Positions 1-5,528 of a stretch of 5,528 bases of DNA are shown in pieces. The stretch is from contig JAESTN010000375.1 of assembly GCA_016763595.1 (NCBI GenBank), positions 1-5,528 of the forward strand, given 5' to 3'. Origin of the DNA: Flavobacteriaceae bacterium (GTDB lineage: Bacteria > Bacteroidota > Bacteroidia > Flavobacteriales > Flavobacteriaceae). Every line of letters starts with the position of its first letter. The stretch's first letter is position 1. A program made the translations under genes and the position numbers. The notes under the pieces are model-generated. The model did no database searches, had not been told where the DNA came from, and saw only the letters and a program-made list of their open reading frames with translations.

Positions 1-1
1 T

Positions 2-412
2 CTTATTCAAATTTTGAATGCTGAAGGTTTTGAATTGGTAGAAGACAAAGATGCGAAGGTGATTAACCAAGTAAAAGGATTAATAATTACTGATATTCAT
101 TATAAAAAAGAGGAAAAACCGATTCAGAATCTTTCAGAGTTTTTGGCTTCCCAGCTAGGAATGGAATATTCTAGTTTGAGTAAATTATTTTCAGAAATTG
201 TAGGCAATACTATTGAGCATTATGCAATAGAGCAACGAATTGAACGCGCAAAAGAGCTCTTGATTTACAATGAATTAACCCTGAGTCAAACATCGTACGA
301 TCTAAATTATAGCAGTCCTCAACACCTTTCTAGACAATTTAAACAAATAACAGGAATGACACCAACCCTTTTTAAACAGAAGGGGAGTCGAAAAAAATTA
401 GATACTATTTAA
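2..412 (+). CDS. AraC-family transcriptional regulator, 5' end missing
   Basis: The C-terminal 136 residues of an AraC/XylS-type DNA-binding regulator are visible. The frame is open to the window edge (it reads LIQILNAEGFELVEDKD at the start), so the gene begins upstream; a TTG at 14 is not a credible start. Two helix-turn-helix units can be seen: the first around LSEFLASQLGMEYSSLSKLF (bases about 134-193), the second around LSQTSYDLNYSSPQHLSRQF (about 281-340), followed by the family-typical GMTPTLFKQ ending. Small Bacteroidetes regulators of this kind, next to copper ATPases, usually carry an HMA-like N-terminal domain with a Cys-x-x-Cys motif; that part would lie outside the window, so its presence here is inference. 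Position 60 bp upstream of the copper ATPase on the same strand suggests it controls the cluster. AraC assignment is firm; metal sensing is inferred. Confidence 0.9.
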   Translation, partial: LIQILNAEGFELVEDKDAKVINQVKGLIITDIHYKKEEKPIQNLSEFLASQLGMEYSSLSKLFSEIVGNTIEHYAIEQRIERAKELLIYNELTLSQTSYDLNYSSPQHLSRQFKQITGMTPTLFKQKGSRKKLDTI

Positions 413-472
413 TCAAAATTATGCACAGGCTTTTTCTCAAATAGAAAGACTTTTGGTTTTCAAACAAAAGAG
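413..472 (+). other. short intergenic leader of the copper ATPase gene
   Basis: This is a 60-bp gap between the regulator stop codon and the ATPase start. It is AT-rich and ends in a purine run (AAAAGAG) directly before the ATG, which can serve as a weak ribosome binding site. GACTTTTG at 448-455 differs at one base from the Bacteroidetes -7 consensus TAnnTTTG, but no clear -33 TTTG element sits at the right distance, so a promoter is not supported. No stem-loop followed by a T-run is present, so read-through from the regulator gene is likely. Confidence 0.4.
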
Positions 473-3043
473 ATGAAACATAGATATAAAATTATCGGAA
501 TGACTTGTGTTGGTTGTAAAACCAATGTGGAAAAAGCGTTAGGAAATCTTAAGGGAATTATTGACGTTGCTGTGCATTTAAAAACTGGAGAAGTAATACT
601 CGAAATGGAAGCACATATTTCTATAGTGAAATTACAAGAAACCTTATTGAAAGCAGGTTTGCACTATACAATTGAAATAGCAAAGGCTGAAAACCATGAA
701 GAGAAACCTTCTTGTTGTAGTTCTAAAGAGACAGAAAAGAAATCGGCTTGTTGTGGATCTGTAGCAAAAGAAAATAGAACACACGTACGTGACAAAGAAC
801 CTTTAAAAGAAGGGAATGGCGTATTTTATTGTCCAATGCATTGTGAAGGAGAAAAAACCTACGATGCTCAAGTTGGATGTCCGGTTTGTGGAATGGATTT
901 GGTAGAAGAATTAAGTTTGGTTGTAAAAGACACACAATATACTTGTCCGATGCATTCAGAAGTTATTAAAGACGAAATGGGTTCTTGTCCAATTTGTGGG
1001 ATGGATTTGGTGCCTTTGGAAGCAGATGATTCTGCAGAAGAAAAAACCTATAAAAAGTTATTAAAGAAGTTTTGGATCGCTGTTGGGTTTACAGTGCCCA
1101 TCTTTTTATTGGCAATGTCAGAAATGTTAGAGAACAATCCGTTGTATACTGTTTTAGAACAGCAACATTGGAATTGGATTCAATTTGTATTGTCAATGCC
1201 GGTGGTGTTTTATGCAACATGGATGTTTTTTGAACGTGCGTGGAAGTCAATAATAACAATGAACTTAAATATGTTTACCCTCATTGGTATTGGTGCAGGA
1301 ATCGCTTGGTTATTTAGTGTTTTTGCGATGCTGTTTCCAGAAGTGTTTCCACAAGATTTTAAAACCCATGAAGGCAATGTCTTTGTTTATTTTGAAGCAA
1401 CTACTGTTATTTTAACATTAGTATTATTAGGGCAGTTATTAGAAGCCAAAGCGCATAGCCAAACAAGTGGAGCCATCAAAGAGTTGTTAAAATTAGTTCC
1501 GTCAGTTGCTACTTTGGTAGTAGAAGGAAACGATAAAGTAATTGCAATTGATAAAATTCAACGAGGCAATTTGTTACGTGTTAAGCCAGGAGAAAAAATA
1601 CCTGTAGATGGAATTATTGTTGAAGGACAAAGTAGTATCGATGAATCTATGATTACTGGAGAACCAATTCCGGTTGATAAAAACATTGATGATGCTGTAA
1701 GTTCTGGAACGATAAATGGAACAAAATCATTTGTGATGAGGGCAGAAAAAGTAGGTGCAGAGACCTTGCTTTCTCAAATCATTCACATGGTAAATAATGC
1801 AAGTCGTTCTAAAGCTCCAATTCAAAAATTAGCAGATAGGATTTCTAAATACTTTGTGCCAATTGTATTTCTTGTTTCGGTACTAACATTTATAGTTTGG
1901 GTAGTTTTTGGACCAGAACCAGCCTATGTTTTTGCCTTTGTAAATGCCATTGCTGTTTTAATTATTGCTTGTCCTTGTGCTTTAGGCTTGGCTACTCCGA
2001 TGTCTGTGATGGTTGGCGTTGGTAGAGGTGCACAATCTGGAGTATTGATAAAAAATGCGGAAGCTTTAGAGAAAATGAATAAAGTAGATACATTGATTGT
2101 TGATAAAACAGGAACCATTACTGAAGGGAAACCTTCAGTAGAAAAAATAGTCTCAGTAAGTACCATAAACGAAGATGAATTATTAGCATCTATAAGCTCA
2201 TTAAATCATTATAGTGAGCATCCTTTAGCAGAGGCTATTGTACAATATGGGAAATCAAAAAAGAGTTTATTTTCAAAAGTGGAAGACTTTGAAGCCATTG
2301 CAGGGAAAGGCGTGATTGGAACCGTAAATAACTTAAATGTTGCTTTGGGAAATGAGAAGCTATTAGAGCAGTTTTCTGTAGAAATATCACAAGTATTGAA
2401 GGCGAAAGTGGTTAGAGAGCAAGAGCAGGGAAAAACAGTATCCTATATTGCTATTGATCAAAAAGCTGTGGGATATGTTATTATTTTTGATGCAATAAAA
2501 ACAACCAGTGAAAAAGCAATAAAAGAATTGCAAGAAATTGGAATTGAGGTGATTATGTTGACTGGTGATAATAGAAATACAGCGAGATCTGTTGCGGATA
2601 AATTAAATTTGAAGCAATTTAAAGCCGAATGTCTTCCAGAAGATAAACTGAATGAAATTAAAGCATTACAACAGCAAGGTAAAGTTGTTGCCATGGCAGG
2701 TGATGGCATTAACGACGCCCCTGCTTTAGCGCAATCTGATGTTGGTATTGCCATGGGAACAGGTACAGATGTAGCTATTGAAAGCGCTTCTATTACATTG
2801 GTGAAAGGAGATTTACAAGGGATCGTTAAAGCTAAGAATTTAAGTCATAAAGTGGTTGGGAATATTCAACAAAATTTGTTTTTTGCGTTTATCTATAATG
2901 TGCTAGGAGTACCAATTGCTGCGGGTGTTTTATATCCAATATTTGGATTGTTATTATCACCTATGATTGCTGCGCTAGCAATGAGTTTTAGCTCGGTATC
3001 TGTTATAGTAAATGCCTTAAGGTTAAGAAATATTAAAATTTAA
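473..3043 (+). CDS. copA: Copper-exporting P1B-type ATPase (CopA-like) with HMA and two CPMH/CGMDL metal-binding modules
   Basis: An 856-residue inner-membrane pump that uses ATP to move Cu(I), or possibly Ag(I), from cytoplasm to periplasm. Domain order: an HMA domain at residues 1-70 with GMTCVGC (Cys12, Cys15); a linker with two Cys pairs (81-82, 93-94); two tandem zinc-ribbon-like modules (Cys120 to Leu143, Cys158 to Leu179); then the ATPase core. Eight membrane helices fit roughly 199-218, 236-256, 266-288, 303-325, 460-480, 485-508, 800-820 and 824-846. Core motifs: TGEP at 395-398, CPC at 500-502 in helix 6, phosphorylation motif DKTGT at 544-548, SEHP at 581-584, TGDN at 697-700, GDGINDAP at 743-750. 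YN (808-809) in helix 7 and MxxSS (Met837, Ser840, Ser841) in helix 8 are the Cu(I)-type P1B-1 signature. All catalytic residues are present. The start is preceded by a purine run and opens directly into the HMA domain. It lies 60 bp after the regulator and 11 bp before the next gene. Ag versus Cu preference cannot be read from sequence. Confidence 0.97.
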   Translation: MKHRYKIIGMTCVGCKTNVEKALGNLKGIIDVAVHLKTGEVILEMEAHISIVKLQETLLKAGLHYTIEIAKAENHEEKPSCCSSKETEKKSACCGSVAKENRTHVRDKEPLKEGNGVFYCPMHCEGEKTYDAQVGCPVCGMDLVEELSLVVKDTQYTCPMHSEVIKDEMGSCPICGMDLVPLEADDSAEEKTYKKLLKKFWIAVGFTVPIFLLAMSEMLENNPLYTVLEQQHWNWIQFVLSMPVVFYATWMFFERAWKSIITMNLNMFTLIGIGAGIAWLFSVFAMLFPEVFPQDFKTHEGNVFVYFEATTVILTLVLLGQLLEAKAHSQTSGAIKELLKLVPSVATLVVEGNDKVIAIDKIQRGNLLRVKPGEKIPVDGIIVEGQSSIDESMITGEPIPVDKNIDDAVSSGTINGTKSFVMRAEKVGAETLLSQIIHMVNNASRSKAPIQKLADRISKYFVPIVFLVSVLTFIVWVVFGPEPAYVFAFVNAIAVLIIACPCALGLATPMSVMVGVGRGAQSGVLIKNAEALEKMNKVDTLIVDKTGTITEGKPSVEKIVSVSTINEDELLASISSLNHYSEHPLAEAIVQYGKSKKSLFSKVEDFEAIAGKGVIGTVNNLNVALGNEKLLEQFSVEISQVLKAKVVREQEQGKTVSYIAIDQKAVGYVIIFDAIKTTSEKAIKELQEIGIEVIMLTGDNRNTARSVADKLNLKQFKAECLPEDKLNEIKALQQQGKVVAMAGDGINDAPALAQSDVGIAMGTGTDVAIESASITLVKGDLQGIVKAKNLSHKVVGNIQQNLFFAFIYNVLGVPIAAGVLYPIFGLLLSPMIAALAMSFSSVSVIVNALRLRNIKI
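830..1009 (+). repeat. Tandem CPMH...CPxCGMDL heavy-metal-binding modules within copA
   Basis: Two diverged copies of the same protein module lie in tandem (bases 830-901 and 944-1009), each starting with CPMH and ending with CPxCGMDL. Copy 1 has 12 residues between the His and the second Cys pair and includes an extra Cys ([11 protein letters not shown]). Copy 2 has the more usual 10-residue spacing. A third relative sits in the adaptor gene at 4315-4380. The copies are similar in protein but clearly diverged in DNA, so this is an old domain duplication and not a recent DNA repeat. The module is a small Cys/Met/His domain often found on CusB-type adaptors and Bacteroidetes copper ATPases; metal binding is the family expectation. 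Confidence 0.85.
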
Positions 3044-3054
3044 AAGTTAAAAAG

Positions 3055-3642
3055 ATGAAAAATTTAATTACAGTACTTTTTATAGTGGTATTATTTGTTG
3101 GATGTAAAACAGATAAAAAAAATGATAAGGATGGGATGCACCAAAACCATCAAGTAGAGAAGAATGAATCTTCAAAAAAGAAAGTGCTAAGTCCTCATAC
3201 CTATGCAATGAGTATGATTGGAAATGCACATATTCATGTCGATTACTCTTCTCCAGGTGTAAGAAATCGAATGATTTTTGGAGGATTGTTGGCCTACGAT
3301 ATGATTTGGCAAGCAGGAGCCCATAAAGCAACTTGGTTAGAGACAAATAAAGATTTAAGTATTGCCGGAAAAGTACTTCCTGCAGGGAAATATGGCTTTT
3401 TTGTAATTCCATCTAAAGAAGAATGGACCCTTATTTTTAATAGTCGTTGGGATCAACATGGAAAAGATGAATATGATACCAAGGAAGATGTTCTTCGATT
3501 TAAAGTAGTGCCAGAAATTTTAGATGAGGTGCTAGAACATTTAAAGTACAAAGTAACAAAAACAAGTAATACTTCAGGGACCCTTTCTTTAACATGGGAA
3601 AAGGTGTCTGTGAAATTTCCTTTTAAAGTAAAAAATAAATAG
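3055..3642 (+). CDS. DUF2911 family putative lipoprotein
   Basis: A 195-residue predicted envelope lipoprotein. Residues 1-17 form a short Lys-Asn start, a hydrophobic stretch and a lipobox-like FVGC with the acceptor Cys at 17. A charged linker follows (18-45) containing GMHQNH, a small Met/His cluster that might contact metal. From about residue 46 the protein matches the DUF2911 pattern as I recall it: YSSPGVRNRMIFGGL (64-78), IWQAGAHKATW (84-94), LPAGKYGFFVIP (108-119), EWTLIFN (123-129) and DVLRFKV (145-151). The molecular function of DUF2911 is not established. The gene starts 11 bp after the ATPase stop, with an AAAAAG purine run before the ATG, and ends 3 bp before the next gene, so co-transcription is very likely. 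A role as a periplasmic copper-stress or copper-handling factor is inference from position only. Family assignment is strong; lipidation is likely but the -3 residue (Phe) is not ideal. Confidence 0.88.
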   Translation: MKNLITVLFIVVLFVGCKTDKKNDKDGMHQNHQVEKNESSKKKVLSPHTYAMSMIGNAHIHVDYSSPGVRNRMIFGGLLAYDMIWQAGAHKATWLETNKDLSIAGKVLPAGKYGFFVIPSKEEWTLIFNSRWDQHGKDEYDTKEDVLRFKVVPEILDEVLEHLKYKVTKTSNTSGTLSLTWEKVSVKFPFKVKNK

Positions 3643-3645
3643 ATT

Positions 3646-4128
3646 ATGGGTACATATGTAAAATCAATAATAGTTGTAGTGGTATTTATTTTTGTAGGCT
3701 TCAATATACAAGCACAAAGTGCTGATAAAAAAGCAGTCATTACTGTAATGAAGACCTATAAAGATGCTATTCAAAACTTAACAACAGAAGGAACTATGAG
3801 TCTTTTTACTAAAGAGGCTACTGTATTTGAGTCTGGTGGCTCTGAAGGGACGTATAAGAATTATGTTGCACATCATTTGGGGCCAGAATTAGGGCATTTT
3901 AATCGTTTTTCGTTTTCGAACTATAAAATAGATGTTGTTGTAGAATTACCTTTTGCATTTGTAACTGAAACCTATATTTATACCATAGATTTAAAAGCGA
4001 ATAAAAAAAGAGCGACAAAAGCAAGAATAATTAAAAAGAAAGGCGTGGCAACTTCCGTTTTAAAGAAAATAAAAGGAGAATGGAAAATTACAAAAACACA
4101 TAGTTCTTCTAGAAATACTAGAAAATAA
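3646..4128 (+). CDS. Secreted NTF2/SnoaL-like (DUF4440-type) protein
   Basis: A 160-residue protein with a hydrophobic signal segment at residues 6-19 and a plausible signal peptidase I site after NIQAQ (about residue 24), so it is predicted to be periplasmic. The mature part has the outline of a cone-shaped NTF2-like fold: an N-terminal helix (VITVMKTYKDAIQN, 31-44), TEGTMSLFTKEATVFESGG (47-65), then YVAHHLGPELGHF (73-85) and strands such as FAFVTETYIYTI (103-114), ending with GEWKITKTHSSSR (144-156). Such folds serve as enzymes, binding pockets or scaffolds, so the fold does not give the function. His76, His77 and His84 lie in one short segment and could bind metal, which is speculative. 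The C-terminal half is rich in Lys and Arg. The gene starts 3 bp after the DUF2911 stop with no visible Shine-Dalgarno, consistent with translational coupling. Its copper role is inferred from its neighbours only. Confidence 0.78.
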   Translation: MGTYVKSIIVVVVFIFVGFNIQAQSADKKAVITVMKTYKDAIQNLTTEGTMSLFTKEATVFESGGSEGTYKNYVAHHLGPELGHFNRFSFSNYKIDVVVELPFAFVTETYIYTIDLKANKKRATKARIIKKKGVATSVLKKIKGEWKITKTHSSSRNTRK

Positions 4129-4179
4129 TTGAGATAATTTTAGAGAGATCCTCTAGGAAAAGAGTTTAAAAATATAAAA
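4129..4179 (+). other. intercistronic gap with small stem-loop
   Basis: A 51-bp gap between the NTF2-like gene and the adaptor gene. TAGAG at 4141-4145 and CTCTA at 4151-4155 form a perfect inverted repeat around a 5-base loop; in RNA the stem can extend to 8 pairs (4138-4145 with 4151-4158) using two G-U pairs. It is followed by AAAAGAG and not by a T-run, so it does not look like an intrinsic terminator. The region before the ATG is A-rich with no Shine-Dalgarno, as is common in Bacteroidetes. TAATTTTA at 4134-4141 resembles the -7 box but ends in A and lacks a partner -33 element. Confidence 0.35.
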
Positions 4180-5528
4180 ATGAAAAAATATACAAGCTAT
4201 ATCGGAATATTAGCAGTTGGTCTATTGTTAGGGTGGTTCCTTTTTGGTGGTTCATCTGTTGATGAAGCCACTCATGAACACAATGAAACGGCTACGAAAA
4301 ATCAACGATGGACCTGTTCTATGCACCCGCAAATTATGCAGCCAGAAGCGGGTGATTGTCCTATTTGTGGAATGGATTTAATTCCTGCAGAAACAACTGC
4401 AGATGGATTAGAAGCCAATCAGTTTAAAATGACAAAAAATGCATTGGCATTGGCAAACATTCAAACACTAAAAATAGGAGAAGGTGAGGTTGCTGATAAT
4501 CAACTTTTATTTTCTGGAAAAATTGTTGAAAATGAAAATAATAATGCAACTCAAGCAGCTCATTTTGGAGGGAGAGTAGAGAAGTTATACATTAAATCGT
4601 TGGGAGAAAACATAAAAATAGGACAATTGATTGCTTTGGTCTATTCTCCTGAATTGGTGAATGCCCAAAATGAATTGCTAACAGCGTCAACATTAAAAAA
4701 GAAACAGCCCAATTTATACAATGCTGTTCGAAACAAGTTGAAATTATGGAAACTTACTGATGCTCAAATTGAAAATATTGAGAAATCAAAAAAGACAATT
4801 ATTAATTTTCCAATGTATGCAGATGTAAATGGTACTGTTATGATGAAGATGGTTGAAGAAGGCAGTTATGTGAAGGAAGGGAAAGGATTGTTTAAAGTCG
4901 CAAACTTACAAACTGTTTGGGCCGAATTTGATGTGTTTGAAAAACAAATACCTATAGTCAAAAAAGGAAGTAAAATTAGCATCACAACAAACACAGGTTC
5001 AAATAAAACAATTGCAGCGACCATTTCATTTGTTGACCCGATTTTGGATGCAAAAACAAGAACTGTAGTTGCTAGAGCTGTATTAAATAACAGTAATAAA
5101 AATTTAAAACCAGGCATGTTTGTCAACGGTGTTTTGGCTGTGAATAGTGCTATGAATAAAAGTCAATTAACGATTCCGAAAACAGCAGTTTTGTGGACAG
5201 GTAAACGTTCTTTAGTGTATATAAAATCAAATCAAGATCCGGTTTTCGAAATGCGTGAAGTTGAGTTAGGGAAATCAGTTGGTAAAAACTATGAAATTAT
5301 TTCTGGATTAAAATTCGGAGAAGAAATTGTTGTGAATGGAACCTTTACCGTGGATGCCGCTGCACAATTGCAAGGGAAAAAATCGATGATGAATAAAAGA
5401 GGAGGTAGAACTACAACAGGACATGAAGGTCATATTGGAATGAACACAGCAGCAACAAGTAATGCTATAGATTCTAAAATGAAACACGAAAGAATTACTG
5501 TTTCTAAAACTTTTCAAAAACAATCGCA
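4180..5528 (+). CDS. cusB: CusB-like efflux RND periplasmic adaptor subunit, 3' end missing
   Basis: The first 449 residues of a membrane fusion protein that would bridge an RND pump (CusA-like) and an outer-membrane channel (CusC-like). Residues 6-24 form one hydrophobic anchor with no lipobox Cys. A His-containing stretch (THEHNE, 31-36) leads into a CSMH...CPICGMDL metal module (Cys46 to Leu67). Next come the two halves of the barrel-sandwich domain (about 125-155 with GGRVEKLYIKSLGE, and 212-242 with ADVNGTVMMKMVEEGSYV) on either side of a short helical hairpin (156-205). The beta-barrel (about 245-325, with VDPILDAKTRTVVAR and LKPGMFVNG) and membrane-proximal part (about 330-395, with IPKTAVL and GEEIVVNGTF) follow. 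After residue 397 comes a Met/His/Gly linker (GHEGHIGMN, 414-422), then KHERITVSKTFQKQS, which resembles the start of the DUF3347 domain often fused to Bacteroidetes CusB proteins. The frame stays open to the window end. Copper or silver as substrate is inferred from the module and the neighbouring ATPase. Confidence 0.92.
   Translation, partial: MKKYTSYIGILAVGLLLGWFLFGGSSVDEATHEHNETATKNQRWTCSMHPQIMQPEAGDCPICGMDLIPAETTADGLEANQFKMTKNALALANIQTLKIGEGEVADNQLLFSGKIVENENNNATQAAHFGGRVEKLYIKSLGENIKIGQLIALVYSPELVNAQNELLTASTLKKKQPNLYNAVRNKLKLWKLTDAQIENIEKSKKTIINFPMYADVNGTVMMKMVEEGSYVKEGKGLFKVANLQTVWAEFDVFEKQIPIVKKGSKISITTNTGSNKTIAATISFVDPILDAKTRTVVARAVLNNSNKNLKPGMFVNGVLAVNSAMNKSQLTIPKTAVLWTGKRSLVYIKSNQDPVFEMREVELGKSVGKNYEIISGLKFGEEIVVNGTFTVDAAAQLQGKKSMMNKRGGRTTTGHEGHIGMNTAATSNAIDSKMKHERITVSKTFQKQS
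4315..4380 (+). other. Third CxMH...CPICGMDL heavy-metal-binding module (in cusB)
   Basis: Residues 46-67 of the adaptor carry CSMH, a 10-residue spacer and CPICGMDL, the same module found twice in the ATPase at 830-1009. Spacing matches the second ATPase copy. In CusB-type proteins this N-terminal domain is expected to face the periplasm, whereas in the ATPase the equivalent modules precede the first membrane helix and should be cytoplasmic. Confidence 0.85.

Noticed and set aside
14..16. TTG as the start codon of the AraC-family gene
   Set aside because: The frame is open upstream to the window edge, and the region before the DNA-binding domain would be too short for the usual family length; the gene is simply cut by the window.
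448..455. GACTTTTG as a -7 promoter element for the ATPase gene
   Set aside because: It is one base from TAnnTTTG, but no -33 TTTG partner is seen at suitable distance, and such matches are frequent in AT-rich DNA.
723..935. Minus-strand open frame opposite the ATPase N-terminus
   Set aside because: It lies fully inside the strongly supported ATPase gene and shows no recognisable domain or start signal.
1924..2754. Two minus-strand open frames (1924-2166 and 2458-2754) opposite the ATPase core
   Set aside because: Both are antisense to conserved P-type ATPase motifs, whose coding constraint explains the open frames; neither product resembles a known family.
3080..3740. Minus-strand open frames (3080-3412 and 3453-3740) opposite the DUF2911 gene and the start of the NTF2-like gene
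   Set aside because: They overlap two well-supported + strand genes, and their translations look like low-complexity shadows.
4138..4158. Intrinsic terminator after the NTF2-like gene
   Set aside because: The stem is weak and AT/GU-rich and is followed by AAAAGAG and not a T-run on the + strand.
4866..5523. Minus-strand open frames (4866-5126 and 5308-5523) opposite the adaptor gene
   Set aside because: The + strand frame matches CusB-type adaptor domains throughout; the antisense frames lack domains.

Overview
The window looks like part of a copper export and tolerance cluster from a marine or freshwater Bacteroidetes, most likely a Flavobacteriaceae member. The reasons are the AT-rich coding sequence, the A-rich leaders with little Shine-Dalgarno signal, and protein types typical of that group: a small AraC regulator next to a copper ATPase, a DUF2911 lipoprotein, and a CusB-type adaptor with an N-terminal CxMH/CPxCGMDL module. 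The taxonomic call is inference from these traits.

Layout: all genes lie on the + strand and are closely packed, which suggests one transcription unit. Bases 2-412 hold the C-terminal part of an AraC-family regulator cut by the window start. After 60 bp comes a complete P1B-type copper ATPase (473-3043). Eleven bp later is a DUF2911 lipoprotein (3055-3642), and 3 bp after it a secreted NTF2/SnoaL-like protein (3646-4128). After a 51-bp gap, a CusB-like RND periplasmic adaptor begins at 4180 and runs off the window end. No gene-free stretch exceeds 60 bp. I saw no tRNA, rRNA, IS element, CRISPR array or convincing terminator.

Likely working model: the regulator senses metal and controls the cluster; the ATPase moves Cu(I) from cytoplasm to periplasm; the CusB-type adaptor, with CusA and CusC partners presumably encoded outside the window, carries copper across the outer membrane. 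The two small envelope proteins between these pumps have no established copper role and are the least explained part of the locus. A short Cys/Met/His zinc-ribbon-like module (CxMH...CPxCGMDL) occurs three times, twice in the ATPase and once in the adaptor, and so links the two pumps.

Most of this window is a recognisable, well-populated type of locus. The parts worth a second look are the DUF2911/NTF2-like pair, the Cys-pair linker of the ATPase, and the C-terminal extension of the adaptor.
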